In this document: positions 25,737 through 34,994 of the stretch, piece by piece
Layout: the number at the start of each line of letters is the position of its first letter
Position numbering within the stretch: the stretch's first letter is position 1
Origin: Bryobacterales bacterium
Lineage (GTDB): Bacteria > Acidobacteriota > Terriglobia > Bryobacterales > UBA6623
Length of the DNA: 64,000 bases
Reading direction: 5' to 3'
Assembly (NCBI GenBank): GCA_028819575.1
Contig: JAPPLB010000079.1
Coordinates: 35,647 to 99,646, forward strand
Notes under the pieces: model-generated
Seen by the model: only the letters and a program-made list of their open reading frames with translations
Told to the model about the DNA's origin: nothing
The model's database searches: none
Translations under genes and position numbers: made by a program

Positions 25737-28313
25737 ATGTTTCGGTGCCCGGTGCGTTGGTTCCTTCTAGCCTGCCTTGTAGTGTCAGCCGGTTCTGCGG
25801 CGGATTCGCCGCCGGCGTCATCCGCCAGGGTCGACTTTGCACAGGACGTAGAGCCGATCTTTCATCGCAATTGCTACGCCTGCCATGGGCCGTCGATGCA
25901 GATGAATGGGCTGAGGCTTGACCAGCGGGCTGCTGCCTTCGAGGGGGGGCACTCGGGCAAGGCGATCGTCCCTTCGGACAGCGAAGCGAGCTTGCTGATG
26001 CGCCGTGTTTCGAGCGCTGACGCGAAGCTCAACATGCCCCCGGGGGATGTGCGGCTTTCCGATGGCGAGATCGGCGTGCTTCGGGCTTGGATCGATCAGG
26101 GCGCGGAATGGCCGGAAAAGGCGGAGCCCGTCGAGACGAAGCCCTCGAATGCGGCGAAGCATTGGTCGTTTCAGCCGGTGCGCCGCCCGGAGCCCCCGGA
26201 AGTTTCGCAGCGGACCTGGGTTCGCAATCCGATCGACCGCTTTGTCCTGGCAAAGTTGGAGGCCGAGGGGATCCGTCCTTCGGTCGAGGCCGGCAAGGTC
26301 ACGCTGCTGCGGCGTCTGCATTTCGACCTGACCGGGCTGCCTCCCGGTCCCGGCGGGATCGACGAGTTTCTGTTGGACAACGCGCCGGGCGCGTATGAGC
26401 GGCTCGTCGACCGGCTGCTCGACTCGCCCCATTACGGCGAGAAGTGGGCCCGGCGCTGGCTCGATTTGGCGCGTTACGCCGATAGTGACGGCTTCGAGAA
26501 AGACCTCGACCGGCCCCATTCCTGGCGCTGGCGGCATTGGGTGATCGAGGCCTTGAACCGCGACATGCCGTTCGACCGGTTCACGGTGGAGCAGATCGCC
26601 GGTGATTTGCTGCCGAACGCCACCACGGCGCAGCGCGTGGCGACCGGGTTCCATCGCAACACCTTGAAGAACCGCGAGGCGGGCGTGAAGCGTGGCGAGG
26701 CCCGGTTCGAGGAGTTGGTCGACCGGACACACACGGTGGGAACGGTTTGGCTGGGCCTGACGGTGGGTTGCGCGCAATGCCACGACCACAAGTTCGATCC
26801 GATCAGCCAACGGGAGTTCTATCAGCTCTACTCGTTCTTTGACGCTGCCCGTGAAACGGAGATCATGGCGCCGCTGCCGGGTGAGTTGGGTCCGTATCTG
26901 CAAGCCCTGCCGGACTACCAGCGCAAGCGGCGGGCGCTGCTCGAGGAGTTCGAGATCGCGCGCTTGCAGCCGCAGTGGGAAGCCAACATCGTGCGCGCCA
27001 TGGACTATCCCGGCGAGAGCACCGAATGGGATTTCCAGGTCACTTCCATGCGGGCCATGCTTGACCACGCGGACCGGCGGCTGCACACGCCTCCCGCGAA
27101 GCGTTCGCCTCGCGAGCGTCAACGGGTCACGGACTACTTCATCCAACGCTATGGGCCGGATCTGGCGAAGGATGACTGCGCCGTCGAGGCCTTCAAGGAG
27201 TTGCGCCAAAAGCTGAGCGGGCTGGAAAACTCATTGCCGCGTCCGAGTCAGGCATACGTGCTAGAAGAGGTCCCGCAGGCGGTGACGACGCATATCGCTG
27301 TGCGCGGCGACTGGCGGCGTCCGGGTGTGGCCGTGCAGCCGGATGTTCCGGGCGTGCTGCCGCCGTTGTCGGAGGGCGGCGAGGCGGCTCGATTGCGATG
27401 GGCGCGCTGGCTGGTGGATGAGCGGAATCCGCTCACGCCGCGCGTGACGGTCAACCGCATGTGGCAGGAGTTCTTCGGGACGGGCTTGGTGGCGACACCC
27501 GGTGATTTCGGCGTGCAGGGCGAGGCGCCCTCTCATCCGGAGTTGCTGGACTGGCTGGCCTCGGAGTTCCGGCGGGTCGGCTGGAGCATGAAGCGGATGC
27601 ACAAACGGATCGTGATGTCGGCGGCCTATCGCCAGTCGTCGCATGCACGTAGCGATTTGGAGTCCCGGGACCCGAACAATCGGCTGTTGGCGCGGCAATC
27701 GCGGCTGCGGCTGACCGCGGAGCAGATTCGCGACGCGGCGCTGACGGCGAGCGGCTTGCTCTATGACGAAGTGGGCGGACGCAGTGTGCGGCCGGTGCAG
27801 CCGAAGGGGATCGCCGAAGTGACCTACGGGAGTTCGAAGTGGGTCGAGGACGATGACAGGAATCGCTATCGGCGGGGCCTATACATTCAGTACAAGCGGA
27901 CCGCCCCGTATCCGATGCTGGCGAATTTTGACGCGCCGAACTCGACCCTGAGCGCTCCCCGCCGAAGGCGGTCGAATACGCCGCTGCAGGCTCTCAACCT
28001 GTTGAATGATCCGGTGTTTTTCGAGGCGGCGCAGGCGTTGGCGGTGCGTGTGCTCCAGGAGCGCCCGGCGTCCGGCGGCGATCGATTCTCCTATGCGTTC
28101 CGGCTTTGCCTGGCGCGCGATCCCGACAGTCGCGAGAAGGACATGCTGCAGACGTTCTGGCAGCGCCAAAAGGAGCTTTTCGAGCGGGAGCCGAAGGCGG
28201 TCGAGGCCGTGATTCCCTATAAGCTGGCGGGCGAGGAACCGGCGGAACTGGCTGCGTGGGTGACCGTGGGGCGGGGTTTGATGAATCTGGATGAGTTCAT
28301 CACCAGGGAGTAG
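25737..28313 (+). CDS. PSD1/DUF1549/DUF1553 protein, second module
   Basis: A 858-aa exported protein (signal MFRCPVRWFLLACLVVSAGS) with CYACH at about residues 46-50 in the planctomycete cytochrome C module, DUF1549 (NPIDRFVLAKLEAEG, LHFDLTGLPPGPGG), CAQCHDHKFDPI near residue 345, and DUF1553 (VNRMWQEFFGTGLV, HKRIVMSAAYRQSS). Start ATG 25737 is chosen over TTG 25722 for the better signal peptide. It overlaps nothing and is followed ten bases later by its DUF1501 partner. Divergent from the copy ending at 23059, with about 176 bp between the start codons for two promoters. Confidence 0.9.
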   Translation: MFRCPVRWFLLACLVVSAGSAADSPPASSARVDFAQDVEPIFHRNCYACHGPSMQMNGLRLDQRAAAFEGGHSGKAIVPSDSEASLLMRRVSSADAKLNMPPGDVRLSDGEIGVLRAWIDQGAEWPEKAEPVETKPSNAAKHWSFQPVRRPEPPEVSQRTWVRNPIDRFVLAKLEAEGIRPSVEAGKVTLLRRLHFDLTGLPPGPGGIDEFLLDNAPGAYERLVDRLLDSPHYGEKWARRWLDLARYADSDGFEKDLDRPHSWRWRHWVIEALNRDMPFDRFTVEQIAGDLLPNATTAQRVATGFHRNTLKNREAGVKRGEARFEELVDRTHTVGTVWLGLTVGCAQCHDHKFDPISQREFYQLYSFFDAARETEIMAPLPGELGPYLQALPDYQRKRRALLEEFEIARLQPQWEANIVRAMDYPGESTEWDFQVTSMRAMLDHADRRLHTPPAKRSPRERQRVTDYFIQRYGPDLAKDDCAVEAFKELRQKLSGLENSLPRPSQAYVLEEVPQAVTTHIAVRGDWRRPGVAVQPDVPGVLPPLSEGGEAARLRWARWLVDERNPLTPRVTVNRMWQEFFGTGLVATPGDFGVQGEAPSHPELLDWLASEFRRVGWSMKRMHKRIVMSAAYRQSSHARSDLESRDPNNRLLARQSRLRLTAEQIRDAALTASGLLYDEVGGRSVRPVQPKGIAEVTYGSSKWVEDDDRNRYRRGLYIQYKRTAPYPMLANFDAPNSTLSAPRRRRSNTPLQALNLLNDPVFFEAAQALAVRVLQERPASGGDRFSYAFRLCLARDPDSREKDMLQTFWQRQKELFEREPKAVEAVIPYKLAGEEPAELAAWVTVGRGLMNLDEFITRE

Positions 28314-28323
28314 AGGCAGCGAT

Positions 28324-29772
28324 ATGGACCGGCGGAAATTTCTGTACACGCAGACCCGGCGCGATTTCTTCCGCCGCTGTGCCGGCGGCGTCGGGACGAT
28401 GGCGCTCGCGGAACTGCTGACCGCGGACGGCCTGACGGCCGCCGCCTCCCTGCCGGAAATAAACCCGCTTGCGCCCAGGGAGCCCCACTACGCGGCCAAG
28501 GCGAAGCACGTCATCTTCATGTTCATGGAGGGCGGCCCTACGCAGTTCGAGCTGTTCGACGAGAAACCCACGCTGGCGAAGTACGACGGGCAGCCGCTGC
28601 CGCCGTCGATGACCAAGGACCTCAAGCTGGCCTTCATCAAGTCCAACGCGGCGGTGATGGCCAGTTCGTTCAAGTTCCGGCGCTACGGAAAGTCGGGCAT
28701 GGAACTCTCGGAGCTGCTTCCGCACCTCGGTTCATGCGCCGACGACATTTGCCTCGTGCGGTCGATGCGCACCGATGCGATCAACCATCACCCGGGACAG
28801 CTTTTGATGTTCAGCGGTTCGATCCAGCCGGGCCGGCCGTCGATGGGCGCCTGGACGATGTACGGGCTCGGCAGCGAGGCCGAAGACCTGCCGGGCTTCG
28901 TCGTGCTGCCGTCGGGACGCGGGACGAGCGGCGGCGCGTCGAACTACTCGAGCGGCTTCATGCCGTCGCACTACCAGGGGAGCCTGCTGCGGAATCAGGG
29001 TGATCCCATCCTCTATTTGTCGAACCCCGAAGGGATCAATCGCGAGTCGCAGCAGGCGACGATCGACCTCGTTCGCGGACTGAACGAGAAACGTTACAGC
29101 GACACCGGCGATCTCGAAGTCGCGTCGCGGATCGCGTCCTACGAGTTGGCCTTCCGGATGCAGATGTCCGCTCCGGAACTGCTCGACTTTTCCGCGGAGC
29201 CGCAGAGCGTTCGCGAGCTCTACGACCTCGATAGCGACGATGACGACACCCGCGAGTTTGCTCGCAACTGCCTGCTGGCAAGGCGCATGGTCGAGCGCGG
29301 CGTGCGATTCATCTTGATGATGGATGCGAGCTGGGACGACCACACCTCGTTGAACCGCAAGATTCCCAAGCGTTGCCGCAAGATCGACAAGCCGACCGCG
29401 GGCCTCATCAAGGACTTGAAGAACCGCGGCTTGCTCGACGACACGCTCATCGTCTGGGGTGGCGAGTTCGGGCGCACCCCGATGGTCGAGCACCGCAAGC
29501 CGGAAGACCGCTCCAACGCCGGCCGCGATCATCATCCGAATGCCTACAGCATGTGGCTGGCCGGCGGCGGCGTCAAGGGTGGTCAGGTTGTCGGCAAGAC
29601 GGATGATCTGTGTTTGAACGTGGTGGAAGATCCGGTGCACGTCCACGACCTGCAGGCGACCCTGCTGCACTGCCTCGGCTTCGACCATACCAAGCTCACC
29701 TACAAGCACATGGGGCGAGAATTCCGCCTGACCGACGTCTCGGGCCGGGTCGTGCAAAAGCTGCTGGCCTGA
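28324..29772 (+). CDS. DUF1501 protein, second module
   Basis: A 482-aa protein with a twin-arginine signal (TRRDFFRRCAGGVGTMALAELL) and the DUF1501 body: KHVIFMFMEGGPTQFELFDEKP, VWGGEFGRTPMVE and HDLQATLLHCLGFDHTKLTYKHMG. It ends in a stop at 29772, and the 85-bp repeat family 2 (copy 2) starts four bases later. It lies ten bases after the DUF1549/DUF1553 gene, so the two make one transcript. ATG 28324 is preferred over an upstream in-frame ATG at 28291 inside the previous gene. Confidence 0.9.
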   Translation: MDRRKFLYTQTRRDFFRRCAGGVGTMALAELLTADGLTAAASLPEINPLAPREPHYAAKAKHVIFMFMEGGPTQFELFDEKPTLAKYDGQPLPPSMTKDLKLAFIKSNAAVMASSFKFRRYGKSGMELSELLPHLGSCADDICLVRSMRTDAINHHPGQLLMFSGSIQPGRPSMGAWTMYGLGSEAEDLPGFVVLPSGRGTSGGASNYSSGFMPSHYQGSLLRNQGDPILYLSNPEGINRESQQATIDLVRGLNEKRYSDTGDLEVASRIASYELAFRMQMSAPELLDFSAEPQSVRELYDLDSDDDDTREFARNCLLARRMVERGVRFILMMDASWDDHTSLNRKIPKRCRKIDKPTAGLIKDLKNRGLLDDTLIVWGGEFGRTPMVEHRKPEDRSNAGRDHHPNAYSMWLAGGGVKGGQVVGKTDDLCLNVVEDPVHVHDLQATLLHCLGFDHTKLTYKHMGREFRLTDVSGRVVQKLLA

Positions 29773-29775
29773 AGC

Positions 29776-29861
29776 ACCCTCCTGATCAAGCGGCGTTTAC
29801 GTAGATCTGGATGTTTTCCGCTTGTATGTCCTGCACGCGGGCGGAGGAAAAACTCGCCGGA
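29776..29861 (+). repeat. Dispersed intergenic repeat, family 2, copy 2
   Basis: Aligns over about 85 bases with 8290-8376: shared CTCCTGATCAAGCGGCGTT, TGGATGTTT and GCGGGCGGAGGAAAA blocks. The copy starts right after the DUF1501 stop codon and runs up to the next gene's start, so its last part serves as that gene's leader. The GGGCGGAGGAAAA block also occurs inside the MITE-like elements, so the two families may be related. Confidence 0.6.
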
Positions 29862-30817
29862 TGACTCGATCGCGATACGGATGGGCGATCCGGTTCGTCG
29901 CGGCGTCCGTCGTTCTGTTCGCCGCGATGCGCCCAAGCCCCGCCCAACTCCACGATTGGCGCTTCCAGGGCCGTTTCCAGGCGCATGGGACCCACGACCC
30001 CTTTTCCGGTAACCGCTCCTTCGTGAGCCGCGCCCGCATCTGGGCGGACGGCTTCTTCCTACCCAAGACCAGCACCCGCTTCCAGTACGACTTCAGGACC
30101 AGGAGCATCTGGGACTTGTGGGTTTCGTACCACCCCACCGAGCACCTGGAGGTCCGCATGGGGCGGAGCTGGCTCCCCTTCGTCGGCGACTACACCGAAT
30201 CTCCGTTCTTCCTCGACATGATCGACTTCCCTGCCGCCTGGGTGCTCTTTCCGGCGCGCGAGCACGGCGTCTTCTTCGTGGGCGATGTGGGCGAGACGGC
30301 CTACAGCATCAACATCGTGCAAGGCAGCGGTTGGCAAAGCGACTCCAACCGCTGGAAGGACGTTTTCGGACATGTCAAATCGCCGTTCTTCAACGATCGG
30401 CTGACCCTCGGGTTCGCTCACTACGAGGGGCGCGGCGGCGAATCCGGGCAGCTCTGGACCAAGCGCCGCGTCACCGGCGACTTCATCTGGAAAGTGCATT
30501 CGCTGCTGACGGTGAAGGGCTCCTGGCTGGCGGGCAGGGATGGCGAAGTGAGCAGCCAGGGCTGGTGGGGCCGCGGCCTGGTTCACCTCTCCAGCAAGGT
30601 CGATGTCGTGGCGGAGATGAACGATTTTTCCCGGGGAACGGCAGCAGCCCGCTATCTGACCTGGGGCGCGAACTACTATTTCCCCTGGGGGCTGACTCGC
30701 CTCAAGTTCAACCACCGCTACTTCTTCGAGCCGGCCACGGTGAGCGAGTTCAAGCTTCAGTTGCAGGTCTTCCTGGAAGAGAAGTGGCGCAGCCGGGGCC
30801 GCAGCAAGGGGCGCTGA
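29861..30817 (+). CDS. Outer-membrane beta-barrel (porin-like) protein
   Basis: A 318-aa exported protein (signal to about residue 30, cleavage near PAQ). The body shows alternating, aromatic-edged beta strands: HDWRFQGRFQAHG, SIWDLWVSYHPTEHLEVRMGRSW, RLTLGFAHYEGRG, LTVKGSWLAGRDG and YLTWGANYYFPWGLTRLKFNHRYFF, consistent with a 12-16-stranded barrel of the phosphate-porin (OprP/OprO-like) type. There is no C-terminal aromatic residue, the last 20 residues being basic, so the protein may have a tail beyond the barrel. It follows a DUF1501 gene. Substrate is unknown. Confidence 0.65.
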   Translation: MTRSRYGWAIRFVAASVVLFAAMRPSPAQLHDWRFQGRFQAHGTHDPFSGNRSFVSRARIWADGFFLPKTSTRFQYDFRTRSIWDLWVSYHPTEHLEVRMGRSWLPFVGDYTESPFFLDMIDFPAAWVLFPAREHGVFFVGDVGETAYSINIVQGSGWQSDSNRWKDVFGHVKSPFFNDRLTLGFAHYEGRGGESGQLWTKRRVTGDFIWKVHSLLTVKGSWLAGRDGEVSSQGWWGRGLVHLSSKVDVVAEMNDFSRGTAAARYLTWGANYYFPWGLTRLKFNHRYFFEPATVSEFKLQLQVFLEEKWRSRGRSKGR

Positions 30818-30930
30818 ATCTCCTGGCCGATAATATCCGCCCGGGAGCGCGGAAGCCCTCTGTACGCCTGCCAGCATCCACAGCCCGCACGGCGGCGCCA
30901 ACAACAGCCAGCCTAAGCCCGCCCAACCGG

Positions 30931-30963
30931 TTTTTCACGAAACACGAGACACGAAACACGGCT
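30931..30963. repeat. CACGAAT/CACGAGA short-repeat array 2
   Basis: TTTTTCACGAAACACGAG then ACACGAAACACGG. Units match those at 17541, 31157, 44612 and 55176. Located in a 697-bp region (30818-31514) that holds two such arrays, an AP2-domain remnant, a CATTCGTGTTGATTCGTGTC array and a strong promoter, but no complete gene. Confidence 0.6.
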
Positions 30964-31048
30964 TTTATGTTTTTTGTCGAAACAGGGCCTTTGGGTACTG
31001 AAGCCCTTCAGTCTTTTTTTTCCGCCCCGGCCTGCTTAGCATGAGGAC

Positions 31049-31165
31049 ATGATGTGGGGAATCACCCGGATCGACTTGCCCTCGGCACGGCATGGGGCGG
31101 CGATGGCGCGGCATGGGCGGCGGCCGTCTCCCGCACCGGCAACAAGGCCGGTAAAGTTTTCACGA
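31049..31165 (+). pseudogene. Probable remnant of an AP2-domain gene
   Basis: The frame from ATG 31049 reads MMWGITRIDLPSARHG, then the +2 frame continues with W-A-A-A-V-S-R-T-G-N-K-A-G-K-V-F, which together follow the bacterial AP2 DNA-binding domain pattern (WGI-R-ID near the N-terminus, then HGW, RTG-K and KVF). The break coincides with an imperfect tandem repeat of about 20 bases (CGGCATGGGGCGGCG and CGGCATGGGCGGCGG) that shifts the frame. The remainder of the domain is missing. The alignment is my own by eye, so I give moderate confidence. Confidence 0.4.
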
Positions 31166-31186
31166 ATCACGAGTCACGAAACACGG
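31157..31186. repeat. CACGAAT/CACGAGT short-repeat array 3
   Basis: TTTTCACGAATCACGAG then TCACGAAACACGG, directly after the AP2-like remnant. Same unit type and flanking T-run as array 2, 220 bp away. Confidence 0.6.
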
Positions 31187-31350
31187 CCTTTTTTGCTGGA
31201 AATCCCGGCAATGTGCACAAAATCCCGCTTCCCACAGGAAAATACGCGAAGCGCGGCGTTCGCCGCAGCTCCCGTCGCCCTCCGGGCTGGACCCGCTGCG
31301 GCGGACGCGAATGGACACGCAACTCCCGCCTCCGCGGCAAACTCCCCCCT

Positions 31351-31384
31351 CATTCGTGTTGATTCGTGTCCATTCGTGGTGAAT
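31351..31384. repeat. ATTCGTG short-repeat array
   Basis: CATTCGTGTTGATTCGTGTC then CATTCGTGGTGAATG. The ATTCGTG unit is the reverse complement of the CACGAAT unit in the other arrays, so this is the same family in the opposite orientation. Confidence 0.6.
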
Positions 31385-31448
31385 GAACCCATGATGAGGA
31401 GAATGAAAGGGGAACGTTCTATATCGCGCCAAAATGCCTGGATCTGAA

Positions 31449-31477
31449 TTGACAGCACTGACACAATGCGCTAGGAT
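31449..31477 (+). promoter_or_regulatory. Sigma-70-type promoter of the 31.5-44.6 kb operon
   Basis: A perfect -35 hexamer TTGACA (31449-31454), a 17-bp spacer and TAGGAT as -10 (31472-31477, four of six consensus positions) precede the receptor gene. The predicted transcription start (about 31484) falls inside the palindrome at 31483-31502. It is the best promoter I found in the window. Confidence 0.65.
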
Positions 31478-31482
31478 ATTTC

Positions 31483-31502
31483 CGATCTGTTATAACAGAT
31501 CG
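31483..31502. promoter_or_regulatory. Perfect 20-bp palindrome: putative operator or 5'-end hairpin
   Basis: CGATCTGTTATAACAGATCG is a perfect inverted repeat whose first arm begins six bases after the -10 box and which ends two bases before the GGGGGGA ribosome binding site. At the DNA level it has the GT-N4-AC core symmetry seen in some GntR-family operators, and a GntR/FCD regulator is encoded in the same operon, so it is a fitting autoregulatory operator. As RNA it would fold at the very 5' end of the mRNA. Confidence 0.6.
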
Positions 31503-31514
31503 CGGGGGGATTCC

Positions 31515-34500
31515 ATGCTTGACATCGTTCGAGGTTTGCGCGTCGTAGCTCTTCTTTTGTCCGCCGTGGTGATCGCGGGTGCCCAGCAGAGTACGGGCAC
31601 GATCTCCGGCATCGTTACCGACCAGCAGGGCGCCGTGGTCCCGGGTGCGCAGGTCGAGGTTCTGAACACGGCGACGAACGCACTCTTCGCCACGTCGTCC
31701 AACGAGAGCGGACTCTACGTCGCGCCGGGTATGGTCGTCGGTGTGTACGAGATCGCGGTCGAGGCCGAAGGCTTTCGCCGAGGTGTCCGTTCCGGCGTCA
31801 CGCTTCAGGTCGGCCGGAACGCCGAAGTCAACGTGACGCTCGAGATCGGCCAGGTGACCGAGGTGGTCGAGGTGGTCGGGGAGGCGCCGCTTGTCGACAC
31901 CAACAGCGCGACGATCGGCGAGGTCATCGAGCGGAAGCGTGTCAGTGACCTTCCACTCAACGGCCGCGGCGCTCTGGCGTTGACCCTCCTGACGGCAGGC
32001 GTCATTTCGAACGCCGGTCCCACGAATTCCGGATTCGGGGATCGCGGCATTCAACTTTCGTCGATCTCGATCAACGGCAGCCCGAACTCGATGAATGCGC
32101 AGATGCTGGACGGCAACAACAACATTCTGAGCTACGTCGGCGAGGTCGGGGTTCCGATCGCCGTCGATTCCGTGCAGGAATTCAAGGTCCAGAGCGGCAC
32201 GATGTCGTCCGAGTTCGGCTTTACCGCCGGCGGGGCGATCAACCTCGTCACCCGCTCGGGAACGAACGCGATCCACGGAACCGTCTACGAGTTCCTCCGC
32301 AACGACGCGCTCGATGCCCGCAACGCCTTCGCTCGCACCAGGCTGCCCCTTCGCTACAACCAATACGGCGGAGCCGTGGGAGGGCCGTTTGTCAAGAACC
32401 GCACCTTCGGGTTCTTCAATTGGGAGGAATACCGCTTGCGGCGAAGCAGCCCCAGGATCCTGACCGTCCCGGTGCCGGAATTCCTGCAAGGGGACTTTTC
32501 GATGTTGCGAACCGCAAGTGGCGCTCCGATCCAGATATACGACCCGGACACCACGCGCCCCAACCCGGCCGGTGGTGGCCAGGTCCGCGACCCCTATCCG
32601 AACAACCAGGTGCCGTCGTCCAAGTTCGATCCCGCTTCCCGGAACGTCCTGCCCTGGTATCCCGCGCCGAACAGGCCACCGACGAACCAGTACACCTTCA
32701 GCCAGAACTTCCAGGACGCCGCGGTGCGTAGCGTCAACTGGTCGCAGTGGAACGTGAAGATCGATCACCGCTTCAGCAACAAGAACTCGATGTTCGCGCG
32801 CTACACGCAGGCGCGGCACCAGCCCTTCAGCAACAACCCGTTCACAGACCCCAACGTGGGTACGAGCCGCGAGGACGACCAGACCAACCGCAATTTCGTG
32901 ATCTCCGACACGCACACGTTCTCGCCGACCTTGATCAACAACCTCCGGGTGGGCACCAGCCGTCAGAGGTTCACGTTCGAGACCGTCGGCAGATATCTCG
33001 GCTACGCCCAGCAAATTGGCCTGCCGGACACAGTACCGCCAGACCAGGTTCCACAGATCGCCATCAGCCCGTACCCCAGAATCGGCGGTGGCGCGCTGGG
33101 GAAGCGGACTTCGCTGAACTGGGACATCCAGAACATGGTGACCCACATCAGCGGGAACCACACCCTGAAGTACGGCTTGAACGCGCGGGATCTCTACGGC
33201 GGGAATCGGCAGGGCGGGGCTTTGTCCGGCCGCTTTAATTTCACCGGCTTGACGGCGAATCCTCAAGATGAAGCCGGGACGGGGAACAGCCTCGCCCAGT
33301 TCCTCACCGGCGATGTTTCCAGCGCCAGCATCGATCGCATCCTGGGCAATTCGTGGCACGGCTTCAACTGGAGCGCCTTCGTCCAGGATGACTGGAAAGT
33401 AGCCCCCCGCTTAACCCTCAACCTGGGCTTGCGTTGGGATTTCCAGCAGAAGCCCTACGAGCGCAACAACGGGCAGATCAATTTCGATCCGGATTGCACC
33501 GAGCCCTCCACCGGGCTTCGGGGATGCGTCGTGTACGCCGGCGTCGACGGCCAGCCCCAGACCTTTATGGACGAGGATTACAACGACTTCGGTCCCCGGG
33601 TCGGTTTCGCATACGACGTGACCGGGGAAGGCAAGACCGTCTTCCGCGCAGGCTACGGCATCTACTACGCTTCGATCTTCTACCGCCATTTCACGGGAGA
33701 TATCAACTTGTTCTCCCGCACCCGGACCAACTACGTGACATCCACTCCGGGAGAGAAGGCGTTCCAGTTCTCCGAAGGGTTTCCGTTTCCGTTCAAGGAG
33801 TCTCCCGGCGCCTCGGCGGGCCCTGGCGCTCGTCTGGGCCAGGGCGTGACCCTGCGCGAATCCGACGCCACCACGCCCATCACGCAGCAATGGAACGCCT
33901 CGATTCAGCACCAGCAAGGCGAATGGTTCTTCGACGCCGCGTACGCCGGCAACAAGGGCAACCACTTCACCGGCGCTGGCTACAACTTGAACCAGGTGGA
34001 TCCCGCAACGCGTCTCGCCTTGCAACAGAACATTAGGAGTCGCGTGCCGAACCCGATCGCGGGGCTCGTGCCTGGAGGACTGGGAGGACGCACCGTCACG
34101 CTGGAGCAGACCCTCATGGCATTCCCGCACTACAGCGCGGTCACGATTCGGAACCCCCGGCTGGGCAACTACCTGTCGCATCAGTTGCAGATCAACGTCA
34201 AGCGGCCGCTGAAGAAAGGCCTGCTGTTGCACCTCGCATTCACTGGAGGCAAGAAGATCAGCGATTCTACTCACGTGCCTGTGAATTTCGGTCTGGTCGA
34301 GCAGACCAACGAGAACGGCTTCCAGAACGGGCTCTACGACCGCCAGCTCCAGCGGTCCATCGACCCGACCGATGTGGCCAAGAGGGCGGTGATCAGCCTT
34401 CTGTATGAGCTCCCGTTCGGGAAAAATTCGTCGAGGGGCTTGAGCAAGCTGATCGGGGGCTGGCAGGTCAATACGGTCGGCGTCATGCAGGACGGGCTGC

Positions 34501-34922
34501 CCCTGATTATCCGCGGAGCGCGCAATTTCCAGGCGAACCGTCCGAACTCGACGGGGCAGAGCGCGAAGCTGGACAATCCCACGGCCCAGCGGTGGTTCAA
34601 CACAGATGCGTTCGTGAACCCGCCGCCCTTCACCTTCGGCGACGTGGGCAGGGCGCTCCCCGACGTGAGAGCGCCGGGAACGGTGAATTTCGACCTGTCG
34701 TTGTTCAAGAACACCTACATTGGCGGCGAGCGGCGGGTGAACGTTCAGTTCCGGGCCGAGGCCTTCAACTTCCTCAACCAACTGAACCTGGCGGGGCGGA
34801 ATGGCGTGAACACCCGATTCGTGCCGGGCACGGACGGGCGGAACGCCTCGGGGACGTTCGGCACGATCGTCAATGCCAGGGACGCTCGCGTCGTCCAGTT
34901 CGGCCTCAAGATAATTTTCTAG
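31515..34922 (+). CDS. TonB-dependent receptor with carboxypeptidase-regulatory-like domain
   Basis: A 1135-aa outer-membrane importer of the large acidobacterial type. After the signal peptide (MLDIVRGLRVVALLLSAVV, cleavage near AGA) there is a carboxypeptidase-regulatory-like domain (about residues 25-110, STGTISGIVTDQQGAVVPGA), a TonB-box/plug region (about 120-245) and a long 22-strand beta barrel ending in the outer-membrane signature VVQFGLKIIF with a terminal Phe. The start is fixed by GGGGGGA just upstream of ATG 31515. It is the first gene of a nine-gene operon for probable sugar-acid uptake and breakdown, which suggests its ligand is an oligomer or polymer of that compound. Confidence 0.92.
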   Translation: MLDIVRGLRVVALLLSAVVIAGAQQSTGTISGIVTDQQGAVVPGAQVEVLNTATNALFATSSNESGLYVAPGMVVGVYEIAVEAEGFRRGVRSGVTLQVGRNAEVNVTLEIGQVTEVVEVVGEAPLVDTNSATIGEVIERKRVSDLPLNGRGALALTLLTAGVISNAGPTNSGFGDRGIQLSSISINGSPNSMNAQMLDGNNNILSYVGEVGVPIAVDSVQEFKVQSGTMSSEFGFTAGGAINLVTRSGTNAIHGTVYEFLRNDALDARNAFARTRLPLRYNQYGGAVGGPFVKNRTFGFFNWEEYRLRRSSPRILTVPVPEFLQGDFSMLRTASGAPIQIYDPDTTRPNPAGGGQVRDPYPNNQVPSSKFDPASRNVLPWYPAPNRPPTNQYTFSQNFQDAAVRSVNWSQWNVKIDHRFSNKNSMFARYTQARHQPFSNNPFTDPNVGTSREDDQTNRNFVISDTHTFSPTLINNLRVGTSRQRFTFETVGRYLGYAQQIGLPDTVPPDQVPQIAISPYPRIGGGALGKRTSLNWDIQNMVTHISGNHTLKYGLNARDLYGGNRQGGALSGRFNFTGLTANPQDEAGTGNSLAQFLTGDVSSASIDRILGNSWHGFNWSAFVQDDWKVAPRLTLNLGLRWDFQQKPYERNNGQINFDPDCTEPSTGLRGCVVYAGVDGQPQTFMDEDYNDFGPRVGFAYDVTGEGKTVFRAGYGIYYASIFYRHFTGDINLFSRTRTNYVTSTPGEKAFQFSEGFPFPFKESPGASAGPGARLGQGVTLRESDATTPITQQWNASIQHQQGEWFFDAAYAGNKGNHFTGAGYNLNQVDPATRLALQQNIRSRVPNPIAGLVPGGLGGRTVTLEQTLMAFPHYSAVTIRNPRLGNYLSHQLQINVKRPLKKGLLLHLAFTGGKKISDSTHVPVNFGLVEQTNENGFQNGLYDRQLQRSIDPTDVAKRAVISLLYELPFGKNSSRGLSKLIGGWQVNTVGVMQDGLPLIIRGARNFQANRPNSTGQSAKLDNPTAQRWFNTDAFVNPPPFTFGDVGRALPDVRAPGTVNFDLSLFKNTYIGGERRVNVQFRAEAFNFLNQLNLAGRNGVNTRFVPGTDGRNASGTFGTIVNARDARVVQFGLKIIF

Positions 34923-34994
34923 GTGCTGACGAGGCCGCTGTGCGGCAAGGAGGTTTTCGAAGGACGGTGCGAACAGGCTGACAAGGAAGAGCAC

